A stretch of 64,000 nucleotides of DNA. Origin: Ulota crispa (taxonomy: Eukaryota; Streptophyta; Bryopsida; Orthotrichales; Orthotrichaceae). Made by a program: the position numbers and the translations under genes. Positions 12,967-25,508 of the stretch are shown piece after piece. Location of the stretch: assembly GCA_963920765.1 (NCBI GenBank), contig OY987251.1, positions 10,543,219 to 10,607,218 of the forward strand. Direction: 5' to 3'. The notes under the pieces were generated by a model that ran no database searches, was not told the origin of the DNA, and worked only from the letters and a program-made list of their open reading frames with translations. How positions within the stretch are numbered: position 1 is the stretch's first letter; the number at the start of each line of letters is the position of its first letter.

Positions 12967-15900
12967 GCTATCTCGTTTGATAGATTCATGAAGCTACGGG
13001 AGCTCTGTTTTGTCTTCGTTCTCGTTTTCTCGCATTCGTCTACCTCGGAAGCCACGCTGTGGAACTGGTTTGCGCTTGGACCAGCAGCAGCAGCGCAGCC
13101 GGATCCACGGGGGCGACAGTGTTTTCGGACCACAGATCTTGCGAAGTTTGACATTGAGACAGGAAGCTTTTTGAGCAGCTCCAGGGGGAAAGATCTTGTG
13201 GAGAAAGCTCGCCACCAAACTGCGAAGGATTCTTGTTGGCATCATGCGTACTCCGGATTGCTCTCGTCCTGTCGAGAGATTTTGAAAGAAGAGGAGAAGA
13301 AGGCTCGGCTGGCTATGAGGCTCACGAACTGTTTCTTGAAGGTTTCCGAGAGAGACGCCATCCAGTGCCCTGACTCTGTTCCGATATCCAAGTGTACCAG
13401 TAGCTTGAGCGATCATACGAATTCCATCTTCCTCGCCTTCTTCATTGACGCGGCTTCTATGTGCCACCACCTCCAGTACGTTATTCCCTTCCTTGCCCCT
13501 TCTCTACTCAATTTTGTTCAATTAAGTGTTTTCAATGTTTCTGCTCAGGTTTCACATCATGATGCTAGCAATTCTGCTTTTCTCGATGCTTTCTTCAACT
13601 GCATTTCTCTCAACTCAATTTTTAGGTCTTCCACAGTTGTTGTGCATTTAGGTGGCCACTACAAGAAAACCATGGTCGAGTACTGTAGATTAGGTCACAA
13701 TTTTTGTCAACTTTTTGTAGATTCGACCGTGGTTTTCTTGTAGTGTATATTTTACCTAACTCTAGTTGGCGATGGCCGTTCTACGTGTGTACTTTCTACC
13801 GTGTGCGTAGGGTCCACAGTGTAAATCTTTTCCCCTTCACATGGACCAGTGGCAAAACTATCAGACCTATGCTCATTTAGTAATAACGGATCATCTCGCA
13901 TTCTGAGACATAAATTGTGTATCATTGTGTTACCTAGGGTAACCCCAAGCGTATCCGTTATTGCTGCATTCATCTTTGTCCGAAAATCGTTAATTAGTAC
14001 CATGGACGTTTCAGCTCGCCCTCGAATTTTTTACTGCCTTTATTTACAAATTTGCCTTTGAGGTAGTCGATGACAAATCTTGCACATACCGCTCTTCAGT
14101 TTTAATCAAATGATAGCTGAGGCCTGTTCTGGTAGTATCAGGATTGCGAAGTTTATTATTTTTTGAATACTAACCGTAGCGTCTATTTTTTCTCGAGGTC
14201 CTCCTCACTGCATAATAGATGGCTGCGGTTTAAATGATTATTTAGAATAATCTCATTCATGAAAACTGTTGTGTATCAAATGTTTCTACTAGCCGGAAGC
14301 ATCTGTCATGGTATCCTTAAACCCCAAATATCAAGAAGCTCAAATTGGGCCTCAGGTCACACAGGCACTTTCTTTGGTCGTAATCCAGACAATTTTTGCT
14401 CAGCATATGCAATTCTTGCACTGATTCTAGTGATGTTAAATTTGGTCGCATTTCAATTAAATAGTTCTCAAAATTGTCATTTGAATTAGGGTATAGGAAA
14501 CATCTTGGTCTATTGAGGGTTAAAGAGAATGTTGTCGAATCATGAGAGAGCACCACTACTTCCGACAAATGCCTGTTAAATTCTGACTGCCACTCGATCC
14601 CTTTTCATCGGCATTTCGTGATCTAATTGAACCTCATGGAATGATTCTCTGCCTACTGATTAAGCTTTGTATTTATGGCAGGAGCGAAGCGTTTAAGCAG
14701 GAAACTGAGCATGTGATCAACGAGCTCAAGGGATCTGCCCATTTGGTGGAGACGCAGCTAAGGACTATGGAATCTCAAACGAGTGCCATATCTCAACAAA
14801 ATGTGCATGTCATTACGGAGCAAAAGTTGCTGGGGACCAAGATGCAAGAACAATCAAATCAACTTGTAAGCGAATATCATCGTTTGCATGCTGAAATGCG
14901 AGAACGGGTTAAGGATGGCTTCTCAGGTATTGCTTTTCTGACATTATATGCCTCCTCATATGTTGCTCATAAGAATTTACTTGCATCTCCTTGTCAGCAT
15001 CTTTTGATATGATTTACCTATATTGAATGCCATTCGTTTCCATCTCGCTTGGAAACTGTACAGATGCTAACCCTAAGTGCTCAAATACCCAAAAGTGGTC
15101 ACCTCTAAGCTGTAGGAGTTAAAATTTATCATTTAATAAGCTTCATGGAAGATATCAAGCTGTTCCAACAAACACTATAACATCTCACCTTCATTTTCGA
15201 ATGATAAATGACGATTAGTTGACAGTAATTGACTATTAGCTTGAAAGTGGACATCGCATTCTTTTGCTTGGGTGCTAGTGGGAAAATGAAGAACTTCCTT
15301 GTGCAGACACTCTTCCCTAAAGACTGCCAAGGATCATTTATAGGTTTTTTATTCTAGTTTTTCCTTACAAGCCTTTATTAGTGAATCTTTTTGTAATCGA
15401 TAATAACGGGTTTTGTTAAGAAAAATTTGATGACTGGTGTTCTTCAACTGTAGGTTTGAGCTCTGCAACAAAGGAGGTTCGTGAGCAACTGCGAGGTGTT
15501 GAATTTTTACAAGAGGAGATGGCGGATAAGCAAAAAGAGATGTTAGACCAGCAGAAGGACATGTCTGACCATCAACGCAGTCTAGCAAACTCGCTGTCTA
15601 CGGAATTTGCAATGCTACATGAAAAAACTCATGAAATCGCACATTCGATGTCGGAGGAATTCTCTGGTTTGAATGAAAAATCTCACGTGATCGCAGGCTC
15701 GTTAGGCTCTCTACAGGAAACATCGCATCTTATAGCCAACTCATTGGCCGAGGAGTTCACAAGTCTTCACGAAAAATCACATAAGATTGCTCAATCTTTA
15801 TCAACAGAGTTCTCTTCCCTACACGAGGTAACGCACGAAATCGACAATGGAGTTCAAAGGTGAGCTTGTCTTCTAGTAGATCTTTTCTCTTACCGTACTT

Positions 15901-17370
15901 TTGTAGCCTTCAAAAGCAATGCCTTTCGTCTGTCGATGTTCTACCACTATCATTTGTTTGCATGATAATCATCAACGTGTAAGCATTGGAATAAGCATCA
16001 CATTACCTTGGTATTTTCCAGGTCCCTGACTGGTCAGAAAGCTCTGCTCAATGAGCAGATGCAAGCTAAAGAGGGACTTCAGAATCTGAAGCAGCTGCAA
16101 GAGAGTGCCTTTGAAGAGAACCGTGCTTCTGTGTTAGCATTCACTCAGGAGGCTAAGATGCATCAGCAAGAGTTTCTTACGTGGCAAACAAAGCTTCAAG
16201 CAATGCATGAGCAGTTAACAAGAGGTTCAGATGCAATGCTTGAAGCACAGGTGATAAATGGCATATATTGTTCTCTTCTCTAGTCAAAAAGCACGTTCAC
16301 ATGGTCAATTTTATATCCAAGATAACGAAGTAATGAATTGATATCTATCTTTTTGAACTGTTAAGATTCTGTTATGTTCTTTATTTCCCCATTTGTTGAA
16401 GAATCTTCTAGAGTTTGTTCAGTCTTCTAACTCAACCTGGTGAGGATTTGCAGGAGTTATTTGTGTCAAAACAAGCAGCTGTGTTTGCATCTCTTGAGCG
16501 GTTATTCTCACTACACAATTCAATACTACTGGAGTCAAGAGCTCTAAAGACCTTTTTATTTTATGTTGCAACCTCCATTTTCATCTACATGAGCACCAGC
16601 GCTAAGCAGACGTACAATGCTCGCCCTCTTCTTTATTGTGGTATATATATTTCACACATCTTTCGTTGCTATTGTTCATTTTCTCAACAGTTGTCTTACT
16701 TTACCCAACATTCTTGAGCATTTGTCTGTTCTTAGATTTCCGTCTTGTGGAAGTAATAAATTAACGAGAGAACGTTAGTTGTATTCACTGTAACATAATT
16801 GGCTTATGGATGTACTTTGTTTGCAAGCAAGAGCAGATTATATCTCGGATTGCCATTGAATATAATCGTAGTTGGTGTATCGATGCAGGGCTTCTTCTCA
16901 CTTTTGGAGTAGAGCTATGGATTCTTCGTAACCAGACAGTTACTTCACGGGGATTACGTCAAACCCTGTTTCTATCTATTTTCCCACGGTTGACGTATGG
17001 GGTGACAACTGTTCTCCTTCTTTTGTACCACATATTCAATTACAGGTATATGTCCTGTTTCACATGAATTACTCTTCCTAATTGTGAATCCCCAAGCATT
17101 TGAATGGACAAACCAGTGATGTCTGTTTCTAGCATATCAAATCTTGTCAACGCCAGTCCATAAGCAATTTCAAATTCTATGCTCAATATTTTTTCCTTTA
17201 ATTCTTACAAGGACGAATCTTGCTATAGGAAATTGTGAGTGTTTTTAGTTGTGACCTTTAAAATTGATGTAACTTAAAATTGCACCTATACACTATTTCC
17301 ATCATTAATATTATGTCTGATAAAGGAAAGTCACAAAAATAAATAATTACATATACACACATACACACAC

Positions 17371-17441
<71 letters not shown>

Positions 17442-18735
17442 TATACATTGTGATACGTCGTGATCAAAGTTGTTACAGCGATGACCGAAAGGGTCACTGT
17501 TTTCCTTCAAGGATTAATTATTAGTGCTGTAATCCTGAAGATTTCCTTCCTTAGAATCACTCCTGACACACGGTCAGCAACCCCATTTGCTCTACCTAAA
17601 AGATAACTCTAATTTCTCAAATATGTTGTACCTGAAATGCTGCAGGGATTATGCATCAATGAGTTACGAGATTTTGCTGGATCTACAAGAAAGTCTCAAG
17701 AGTCTTCCTTCAAGTTCGCCCAAACCTGCAATTGAGGAGATTTGTCAGCGAAATCTGGCAGCTCAGTCCAATATCAAGCGCTGCAGTACCGACTCATATG
17801 ACAGGATGCTCTCTAAGAAGATTCTGCGCCGAGCTCAACGAGCTTGTCGAAGTAAATTTTTGCAGTGAAATCTTGTGGTGCCCTTTTCATCAGTTTCTAC
17901 CAACCTCTATTTCACACTTTAATGCTTAGGTATTACTCATTAAAATTTCGTACTTATGCATGAAGCAAGATGTCATAAACTGTACATAAGAAACATCGAG
18001 AGACTGCACATGTAGTGATCTAGCGTTTAGCACGTAGGTTTAGGTTGTGGCTCCATACGTGCTCTTGCTTTTACATCACTAAGTACACTCTTGTGATAAT
18101 TCTCTCAAAAATTTTATTCAGGAAATGAGTTATTTTTTCAAGCACCGGTTACGGAAGAAGATGATTCTGAAAGGAAAAGAAATGATTTGGTAGAACTTAC
18201 AATATTAACTTTGGTTTGCGTTTATTGTTTTTTATACCACTCGTGAATTGGCAGCTATATTTCCCACGTCTGGAAATCTTATATAAGAGGTGCAGCTAGA
18301 AACTCAACCTAAGGTCAGAATACATCCAGAACCACATAATTTTTTTAATGTATTATATTCTATTATGTGAACCTGGAGTAGGTTTGTTTGGTACAACTGA
18401 CAACAAACTTGTGCTTTCTATCTTTAAATCTTGCTTTTCAAATACGTTCCTTTCTTTCTAGCGCTCTTTGCACTCCTTCGTAATTGGTTGGTTGGTACTT
18501 GGCGATGAAGAGACCGTGGCTAATTGTTTGTTGGTTTGTAGGCAATCTCATTACATGGTTGTGTCCTTCCTGGACCTCAAGTAGTGTATGTGAAGAAGAG
18601 GCTTGCCTTGAGAGTCCTGTCGATGTGCAAGCACAAGTGGATGATGGCTTCCAAGACCCTGACTACATGCCACTAGTAGAGGTTGTGAACTCATTGACAC
18701 CTAGTCATAGCTACAACCTCCGGTCACGAAGGTGA
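12964..18735 (+). CDS. GEX1: GEX1 (GAMETE EXPRESSED 1) nuclear-fusion membrane protein
   Basis: GEX1 is the plant member of the KAR5/Brambleberry/GEX1 family, needed at the nuclear envelope for nuclear fusion at fertilisation. I join eight exons at consensus splice sites: 12964-13475, 14682-14926, 15454-15859, 16022-16250, 16454-16640, 16889-17045, 17646-17851 and 18542-18735. They give 711 residues with all phases matching. Visible parts: an N-terminal signal peptide (residues 8-22 hydrophobic); a Cys-rich domain with family hallmarks ([28 protein letters not shown]); a long coiled coil in exons 2-4 with SLSTEF/EKSHKIA repeats; three C-terminal membrane segments (exons 5-6); and the terminal YNLRSR motif. 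The start is the first Met before the signal peptide, in context gacATGG. Exon 8 may end in the TGA at 18733 or splice onward at 18732 (GGTGAGA) to a candidate exon at 19998. Confidence 0.93.
13657..13745. mobile_element. Miniature CACTA (En/Spm-type) remnant in GEX1 intron 1
   Basis: The left end is CACTACAAGAAAACCATGG and the right end ccGTGGTTTTCTTGTAGTG, an inverted repeat of more than 20 bp with the canonical plant CACTA terminus. Total length is only 89 bp. The three flanking bases do not match (ggc and tat), so the target duplication has been lost or the element has been rearranged. Confidence 0.75.
17375..17440. repeat. (TA)n microsatellite in GEX1 intron 6
   Basis: About 30 uninterrupted TA units preceded by CA/TG-rich sequence (acacacatgtgtg). 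The Tyr/Ile-rich minus-strand frame across it is an artefact of the repeat. Confidence 0.95.
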
Positions 18736-19997
18736 GAACCTTACTTTACTGTGATACGGCTGTTCTTTCACTATTTTTCAAACTGAATTATGAGCTCAGA
18801 TCTAAAATTTTGACAGCAGGTTTTAATAACTGGTGCATCCTCGTATGTCACAAATGTGGGTCTTCTCTTAAATATTAATTCGATGTTAGATTGCAGTGAT
18901 CACATCTCTCTCGTAAAGATTGAGGATACTATTTGCAGCACTTCATGTTGAAATGATTAAAGCATAGAGGTACATAACGTGTAGAGCTGTTGAAAGCTCA
19001 CTCCGGTAAGAAAACCAAAATCAAGATGTTACTACTATATGAAATTCTCATGCAATATCAGCAGGTTAAAGTTTTTAGCCACTTTTACCGACTGTAAATC
19101 CGATTTTCATTTAAAGTTCAGGGGCTGTACATCACTTGCTAATAAGTCCAATGAAGTGTATGAATAGATGAATCGCTGTTGGCAACAAGGGGTTGGTAAC
19201 ATGAGATTAGAATATTAGTTGGGATCAGGTCCTTTATAACTTAGTTGTCGTGTCCTGTACCCTATCAGCAATCACTTATAATGGCAAAGGAGGTTGTTGA
19301 TTCAGTGTTAGAAATAAAAGCAGGGGAATCAAAATAAGAAATTGCACTCCTGCTCGAATAGACACCTCTCAAGGATTCACATAACAATAATAGTTTGAAA
19401 CTGACATGGTATGTAGATCTGTCAAGCTTTCAAGTTAATCAAGGTAGGAACATCCCTCTCCGTGAGTGTCCCTATCCCAATACCTATACCTACTCGTATC
19501 ATTGATATCAATGATTGACAATTAAAACAAAAATTGGTTAATATGGGTGACAAAGTGATGGTTTTGGGTGACTGGCATGACAGGTTTGGAGTGCCGTATC
19601 TCACTATTTAAGAACTCCTTAAGTTAGTATTACTAAGCATCTTCTTGAGCATCTCCTACACATAACTATACATTTCTAATGATTTTGGACTTTGAAAAAT
19701 ATTTGTGAACAAGCAATTGGAACTTTCAAATTGATGCCAATATTTTTGAATTTTCCTCTTCTTCCCACTATTTTTTTCAAAGTTCATCAAGTTGATGCCA
19801 ATATTATTTGATTTTCCTTTTCTTAACTTGACACTATTTTTTTCAAAGTTCATCAGCTGCTTTTCCTACTGCAAAATCCTTACTTTCACGCTTATAGGTG
19901 TTCCTACCTTATAGTTGGCTGTAACCGTTCATGATTAGCAATGATCAGTTAGTATCGATTTTTACTTTCCTGTACTCTCCTCCATTGTCTAATACAG

Positions 19998-20085
19998 GAG
20001 GAGTCGACTATGCTCTGACAGCATTTCATCCCTGAAATGGGAATCGGTGGAGGCATTCACAGAAGCTGCGACAAAGATTCGATAG
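19998..20085 (+). other. GEX1: Candidate alternative last coding exon of GEX1
   Basis: A pyrimidine-rich tract ends in aatacag at 19997. The sequence after it stays open in exactly the phase left by splicing exon 8 at its GGTGAGA donor (exon 8 then ending at 18731), and terminates in TAG at 20083-20085. The result would replace the terminal Arg-stop with RRSRLCSDSISSLKWE and further residues, giving 739 residues in all. The donor and acceptor are good, but the 28-codon tail has no family hallmark I can name. Confidence 0.35.
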
Positions 20086-23043
20086 ATGTACTTCATCCAT
20101 GTCTGCTAGCCCCAATTTTCACCGACCACAAATCCAGTGAGAAACTTGTACAACACAAAGATCAAGAATCTGGTATATGATATATATTTACCACCGCTCA
20201 ATGTGTTTGGATCGTAAAAAGAGGTATGCTTGAAAAATCAAAAAATCTGAGTATCTTTCAAAGAAAGATTTCATAAAAATCTGATTAGAATACTACTTTC
20301 AGAATTTGAATACCGGTAGTAGTTTGTAAATGAGAGTATGTTTTAAGTCAATCACGAGTGGGAGATATGGAGCGTCGAATTTAAAATCTCACTTTTCAGA
20401 GCAATTTTCTGGTCAGAGACACTCTGCTTGGGTTTTTAAGTCTAGTCAATATGTATCCCATAGGTCTTTCGATGGCAGATGTTATTTTCTGCATGGACAA
20501 AATATATAAAGCTTTAGCTGACATGCTAGGATATCCTTGATTTGCAGAAACCAACCAATAATTCTGTGATGTTACGAAGTGCCTGTACTGGCTCTTCAGT
20601 TTTATAAAAATGTCTATTTTTATTGTGTGAGATACGGCAGACATTTGATAGTGCTTGACCATATCATCTGGTTTTTTCATAAGTTAACAAAACTCTAGTT
20701 GTTTCCATGTGTCACTTTCATAAAGTAGTTTCTTTCAAATTATAGCTGTATTTTTTGAAATATGTAGAAATAAATGTTAGGTTAACTTTTTGGTGTGTAG
20801 TAGATACAATTTTTTTTTGTGACATTACCATTGTGGGACCAATGGATTCCTATATGCACTTTAAGATGTGTGAACAACTTGATATATAGAAGGTGTTTGA
20901 CCACCCATTTTTAGGTGACAACTTTGTTTTAATATTGATGTAGTTTGAATGACTCTAGAGACTATATTAGGGGCCATATGTGTAGACTTGTCATAAGTGG
21001 TCCCTAGACGTGCCATAGGTGGTTTAACTAATATCAATGTAGTTCATCCAAATTTTAATAAATTTTTGTATGGACAGACATGGATTCTCTTTGTGATTCC
21101 ATATACATGGGTTTGGATTCTCATCATGATTCCGTCGGCATGGGCTTTAAATTGCTTAAGATATTGTGTTTATATTTGTCCTCTGATCCATTCCTCCCTC
21201 TTCTCACATCCAAATTGGTCAAGATGTTGTAGAAACAACAATCATTTTAGAATTGAAATTATTTTGTTATAAGCTTTGTTTGAATATCCACAAGAACAAA
21301 GATTTGCTAATTGTTGCACTAATAGAAAGATTAATATATCAAAACTATTGTAAGAACAGTGAGTTGGGCGTCAAAACAGTAACTATGTGATATTTTGAAT
21401 GTATGACATTTTTGCAATTGGATCATTTTTTTCTGAAGTGAAAGAAGTGTATAGTGCATTGTAAAATAATAAGGTGTGACGTATACTCAAGAGAACTCTT
21501 TGTAGAGTTAAGGACAAGAAGATCTATTCCTTGCTCAAATCCTTCTTACAAAACCAATTTCTAACTAAATCAAAAACATTACACATTTGTAAAGTTTAGA
21601 ATGGAAAACAATAGGCATCAAAATTTGAGGTAGTTTGAATAAGAGTAAGAGAAAGTGGCAACATAAATATACTTGAAAAATATGATCAAATTGTCGTTAC
21701 AAAGCTCTTGAAGTCACAATAAATTCACCACATTTTCATCAATCTATCTTTTGCAATCTACAAGTTGCTTGCTAAAATCAAGATATTGTCAAGGTGCATT
21801 TCAAAAACCAAAAAAGTTTTGGTGGTTGTTGATGAGCATGATATGAATGTTTAAAGTTTTAGGTGCAAAATTGCACTTGGAAACAATTAAAGGGGTAGTG
21901 GAGCAATAATTTACACCTTAAGTTTTAACTTCTTTTGTCCCTTTTTTTAAACTTCAAAGTACACAGCTTGTTTTAAATATGCTAAGAATGTGTAATTAGT
22001 CTTTATTCTGGTGAGAAAATGAATGCACTCAAGGGTGGTACAGATGGTACACACTTCCTTAGGATATGGTTTAACTTCCAAACAAAGTAGTGTGCTCAAA
22101 GTGCAACCTCTCTCTTGTAAAGCATTCCATAGGTAGCTTAGGAATGTATATGAAATTATTCTTGAATGGACCTTTTTGAGTCATAGAAGAAAAGATGGAT
22201 TCTCCTGCAAGAGCCAATCCTATTCCTTGGTTTCACCTCATCTCTTTACAAGTCTTTACAAGTTACAGGGGAATGGATTATGGGAGACCTAGAGTCACAA
22301 ATAGGTGCCCACTACATAAAGCTTTGAAAATTCATCAAGTCAATAATGCTTCAAAAAATATGAAAAAATCTGTGTTACATTTGACATCTTTTTTTGCTTT
22401 GTTTAAAAATAAGACAAAAAAATCTTCTTGTCTCAGAAAGCCTATGAAAATGAAAAGGCCAAAACCCCTAAAGTGAAGATTTAAGAGCATTCTACCTTAT
22501 AACTTTACAGCTTGACATGTAACACTCTTGCACCTCAAACAAGTTAATCAATCTACTCCAAGAGAGAAAACCTAATTTTTGGTGGATACAAAGGTACCTC
22601 ATATCCAAATTAACTGCAACGTCAAATTGGAACTAGACCTCTCTAAATAAATATTCCATAAACCAATAACCTCTCTATAAAATCCTTATCCACCAATATC
22701 TTGTCCATCCAATATCCGATTACCTCCATTAAATAGTAGAGTTCTTTTCCACAAAATACTACCAATTTGGAGAGGTCTGATTTTTTACAAAACTTCTCAA
22801 TCACACGCCCAAATAAATACACACTCCTTTCATCAGTAAAAAAATACATTGCAAAAAACTATATTCATGATCTCACAACCTTATGTCACAAAGTCCTAAC
22901 CCTTTAAAAAGGAATGGAATAAACCCAAGCGCCCAGTTCTCTCTTCTTCTACTCCAATAGCAATACCGGGAAGAATGATGTCCAACGAAAGAATGAAAGA
23001 CAAAAAAATGTACATCTAGAATAATTGTATTGCAAAAAATGCT
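20086..23043. other. Intergenic stretch between GEX1 and the twin-CX9C gene
   Basis: No coding segment recognised. At 22310-22495 there is a copy of an interspersed sequence also seen at 34990-35168 and 57720-57886 (tgaaaattcat...gcttcaaaaaat.tgaaa then a segment ending in ctacctta). Confidence 0.5.
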
Positions 23044-25223
23044 CTAATCTTGAAGATGGCCAAATTCCTCCTTCCAATGCTTGGTCGCCTCCTCTGGAGT
23101 TCTAAACTCCCAAATATGAGGCTTCTTTCGCCCTCGCTCTTCCAATATGGCCTACCTCACACAAGGATTTTTTTAATAAAAACCAATGTTCACAAATGTG
23201 ACTTAAGTTTAGCAAAACTTCTACCAACATTATTTTATGAGGGAACGAGTCAATAAAACTCACTTGTAAAACCCACAACTTTGCTCAAATTGATTCATCA
23301 CATAATTTTTGACACATTTTCTAGGACAAATAGAGAAAACTCAAGTGGAGAAAAGACCTATTTGTGTGCTCTATTAAGTTGGACCAAGAAATAGATTGCA
23401 AAACTAGCCAATAGAAACCCCCACCTCTAAAGACTTGCAATAAAGCTGACACGACATTAGAGGGGGACGCATTGGACATTGTGTCTAATTGTCAACCAAT
23501 CCCATAATTTCAATGTCACAATTCCCATAAGTGAAAATTGGCCCGAATTTTCTATTAGGTTGAAAACAGTGCAAATTTCAAAGTCTTGACTCTGAAAGTT
23601 TAGCAACATTATTAGCCAAATGACCTAATTATGAAAACCACATTTGGGATCACTGTTTTGAATGAGAATTTGTCAACTTCCATATCCTCTAGATCTACAC
23701 AGTAAGTCCTCTGTATCACAAAGAAAAGGCAGAAATTCTTCATTTAAAGTAAATAGAATCAGAGCTCCACACAAACACAGAAATTTCAGAACCATCAAGA
23801 ATGTCTTATTTTTGAAGTTTCATGTACAGTGCCCTCCAACAAATTCTTGAGTTTTTTGAAACTCAGCTACACAGCAACCACTAGTGAAGAACAACAATTG
23901 AACATTTCAAAATCAATAAAATCCCATGAGGCCATATGCTAGCAATCTCAAGCCACATATTTACAAACCATATTAATGGAAAAAATACTAGCAAAGCTAT
24001 GGGACTTGTTATTGTTTGACAAATTTGAATAATAGCTAGCTGAGATTCAAATAACTTGAGAACTTGTTGGAGGGCACTACACAAAACTTACACAAGAAAA
24101 TGTAAGGTTTTGTAGTAAAACATGAGTTTCAACTAGTCTTGATATCTAGGGCTTTAGAGCTCCAGTCCACCACAGAAACCTCAGAAGCATCAGGAATGTC
24201 CTCTTTTTGAAGCTTAAAAACTCAAACAGAAAATAGTAAGGTTTTGTTGTAAAACATGGGTTTGATTAAGTAGTCTTGGTATTTAGGGTTTGTGACACAC
24301 TTGTGAGCAGTTTTGCATAAATACCTGCACTTGATCAGCCGGCTTTGCCTTGAGAGAGATGCAATCGAACAACTCGGTCCACTTGCTGCGGCAGTTGTCA
24401 AACGTGCCTTCTCTATAATACTCCGTCATCTGGTACACAGGCGCTGCAGTACACAAGAATCTCAAAATTGTAAGCAAAAGCTTAAACCCTAAAAAGGAAA
24501 CCAAAGAAATCTGGTAGGAAAACCGACCCATAGCTTACACCCTAAACCCTAAAACCAAAGAACTCTGCTAAGAAACCGATCAATAGCCTAAACCCTAAAA
24601 AGACAACCAAAGAACTCTGCTGAGAAACCAATCATTAGCTTAAACCCTAAAAAGAAAACCACAGAACTCTAAAAGAAATTGACTAATAGATTAAACCCTA
24701 AAAAGAACCAAAGAATTCTACTAAAAACCTGACGAATAGCTCAAACCTCAGAAAAAAGCAAAGAATTACGCTAGGCAACTGACCAGTTGCTCAAACCCTA
24801 AAAAACCAAAGAATTCTGCTAACTAACTGACCAATAGCTTAAACCCTAAAAAGAAAATCAAAGAATTCTGGTAAGGAACTAACCAATAGCTCGAAGCCTA
24901 AAAAAACCAAAAAAAAATCTGCTTAAAAACTGACCAAATTCACCTGTAACACTATTACTATAGAAGCGTCTCCATGAAAACCCTTCCATAGCAAACTTCT
25001 ATTTTCATACACAGATTTCGACAACCAGTTCGCAAAAAAAATTGCAATGATAGACACTAAGCGGCAATCCTCAACCCTAATTTTAGGGTTTCGAAACATG
25101 GGAAGAATGAGGAGGAGACTCACAGTAACAGAACCAGAGCGCGTCCACCTTCGGAATACACGACAGGCGTTTGGGCTTCGCAACTTCCTGTTGCTGCTGC
25201 AATAGCAGCCCTTCTTCCCCCAT
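23044..25223 (-). CDS. Twin-CX9C (DUF3128/CHCH-type) small protein, probably mitochondrial
   Basis: Three exons on the minus strand: 25223-25124, 24443-24325 and 23151-23044. Phases match, splice sites are consensus (CT|GTGAGT, tactgcag; CAG|GTATTT, gaggtag), and the product is 108 residues ending in TAG. Cysteines lie at 22, 32, 51 and 61, that is C-x9-C twice (SCIPKVDALWFC and NCRSKWTELFDC). This is the signature of Mia40-imported intermembrane-space proteins. The order of motifs (WFCYSPVYQMTEYYREG, then KKPHIWEFRTPEEA) fits the DUF3128 family (human C22orf39, fission yeast Emr1). No cleavable presequence is visible, as usual for this class. The start is the Met of MGEEGLLL; the frame continues upstream without a better Met. 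Function in plants is unknown to me. Confidence 0.85.
23755..24290. repeat. Direct duplication in intron 2, first copy interrupted by a MITE
   Basis: The unit caccacagaaacctcagaa...gaatgtcctctttttgaagctt (about 24165-24290) matches 23757-23822 plus 24081-24140 (acaagaaaatgtaaggttttgtagtaaaacatg). The first copy is split by the inverted-repeat element at 23826-24081. This gives a relative order: duplication first, insertion second. Confidence 0.65.
23826..24081. mobile_element. Inverted-repeat MITE in intron 2 of the twin-CX9C gene
   Basis: Left tacagtgccctccaacaa and right ttgttggagggcactaca are near-perfect inverted repeats extending inward (ttcttgagtt and aacttgagaa). Length is about 255 bp with no coding potential. 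No target duplication could be fixed with confidence, so the superfamily is unassigned. Confidence 0.65.
24481..24938. repeat. About nine tandem units of 50 bp with telo-box cores in intron 1
   Basis: Degenerate units of the form aaaccctaaaaagaaaacc-aaagaattctgctaa-aactgaccaatagctt are repeated across most of the intron. Each starts with AAACCCTAAA, a plant telo-box/telomere-like core. On the transcribed (minus) strand the intron therefore reads TTTAGGGTTT about every 50 bp. Confidence 0.85.
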
Positions 25224-25445
25224 AGCCACCCCTTCACTCTTCACAACTCGTTTGCAAAACCCCAAAACCTCAAAACCCCAAAAACCTTTGAGAAAACCCA
25301 CCGGTAAAAAGCATACCGTAAGCAACAAACGTTTGAATGAGAAACAGGGATTTATCATCTCCATCTCTTCGGGTTCCAATTGAGAGTCGATGAATGAAAC
25401 CCATTTCTCATTGATAGAGTTAGGGCTTAAGGCTCGTGAATGGTG
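25224..25445. promoter_or_regulatory. Probable bidirectional promoter
   Basis: The short gap lies between the start codon of the minus-strand twin-CX9C gene (25223) and the inferred untranslated first exon of the plus-strand gene (ending at 25508). It contains AAAACCCC/AAACCTC-rich stretches. Divergent direction is inferred from the two gene models; transcription starts are not visible. Confidence 0.4.
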
Positions 25446-25508
25446 CGAAGTGTGCATGAAGACGCTGATGTTTCTGGGCTGGTAGTTGAGTTTTGGCGCT
25501 TCTCTTTG
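25446..25508 (+). other. Inferred 5' noncoding exon of the acidic-protein gene
   Basis: A strong donor (CTTTG|GTGAGTATTT) at 25509 could splice to ggtgcag|ACTGG at 27654, placing ATG 27683 shortly after the junction. The upstream boundary is arbitrary. A short upstream frame (MKTLMFLGW-stop) starts near 25457. Confidence 0.35.

Noticed and set aside
14313..14524. TTAA element in GEX1 intron 1 (TTAAACCCC...GAGGGTTAA)
   Set aside because: Inverted similarity covers only the last few bases; not enough for a call.
17258..17497. Tyr/Ile repeat protein on the minus strand
   Set aside because: Translation of a TA microsatellite.
24481..24938. Interstitial telomere tract
   Set aside because: Telomere-like cores occur once per 50-bp unit, not as uninterrupted telomere repeats.
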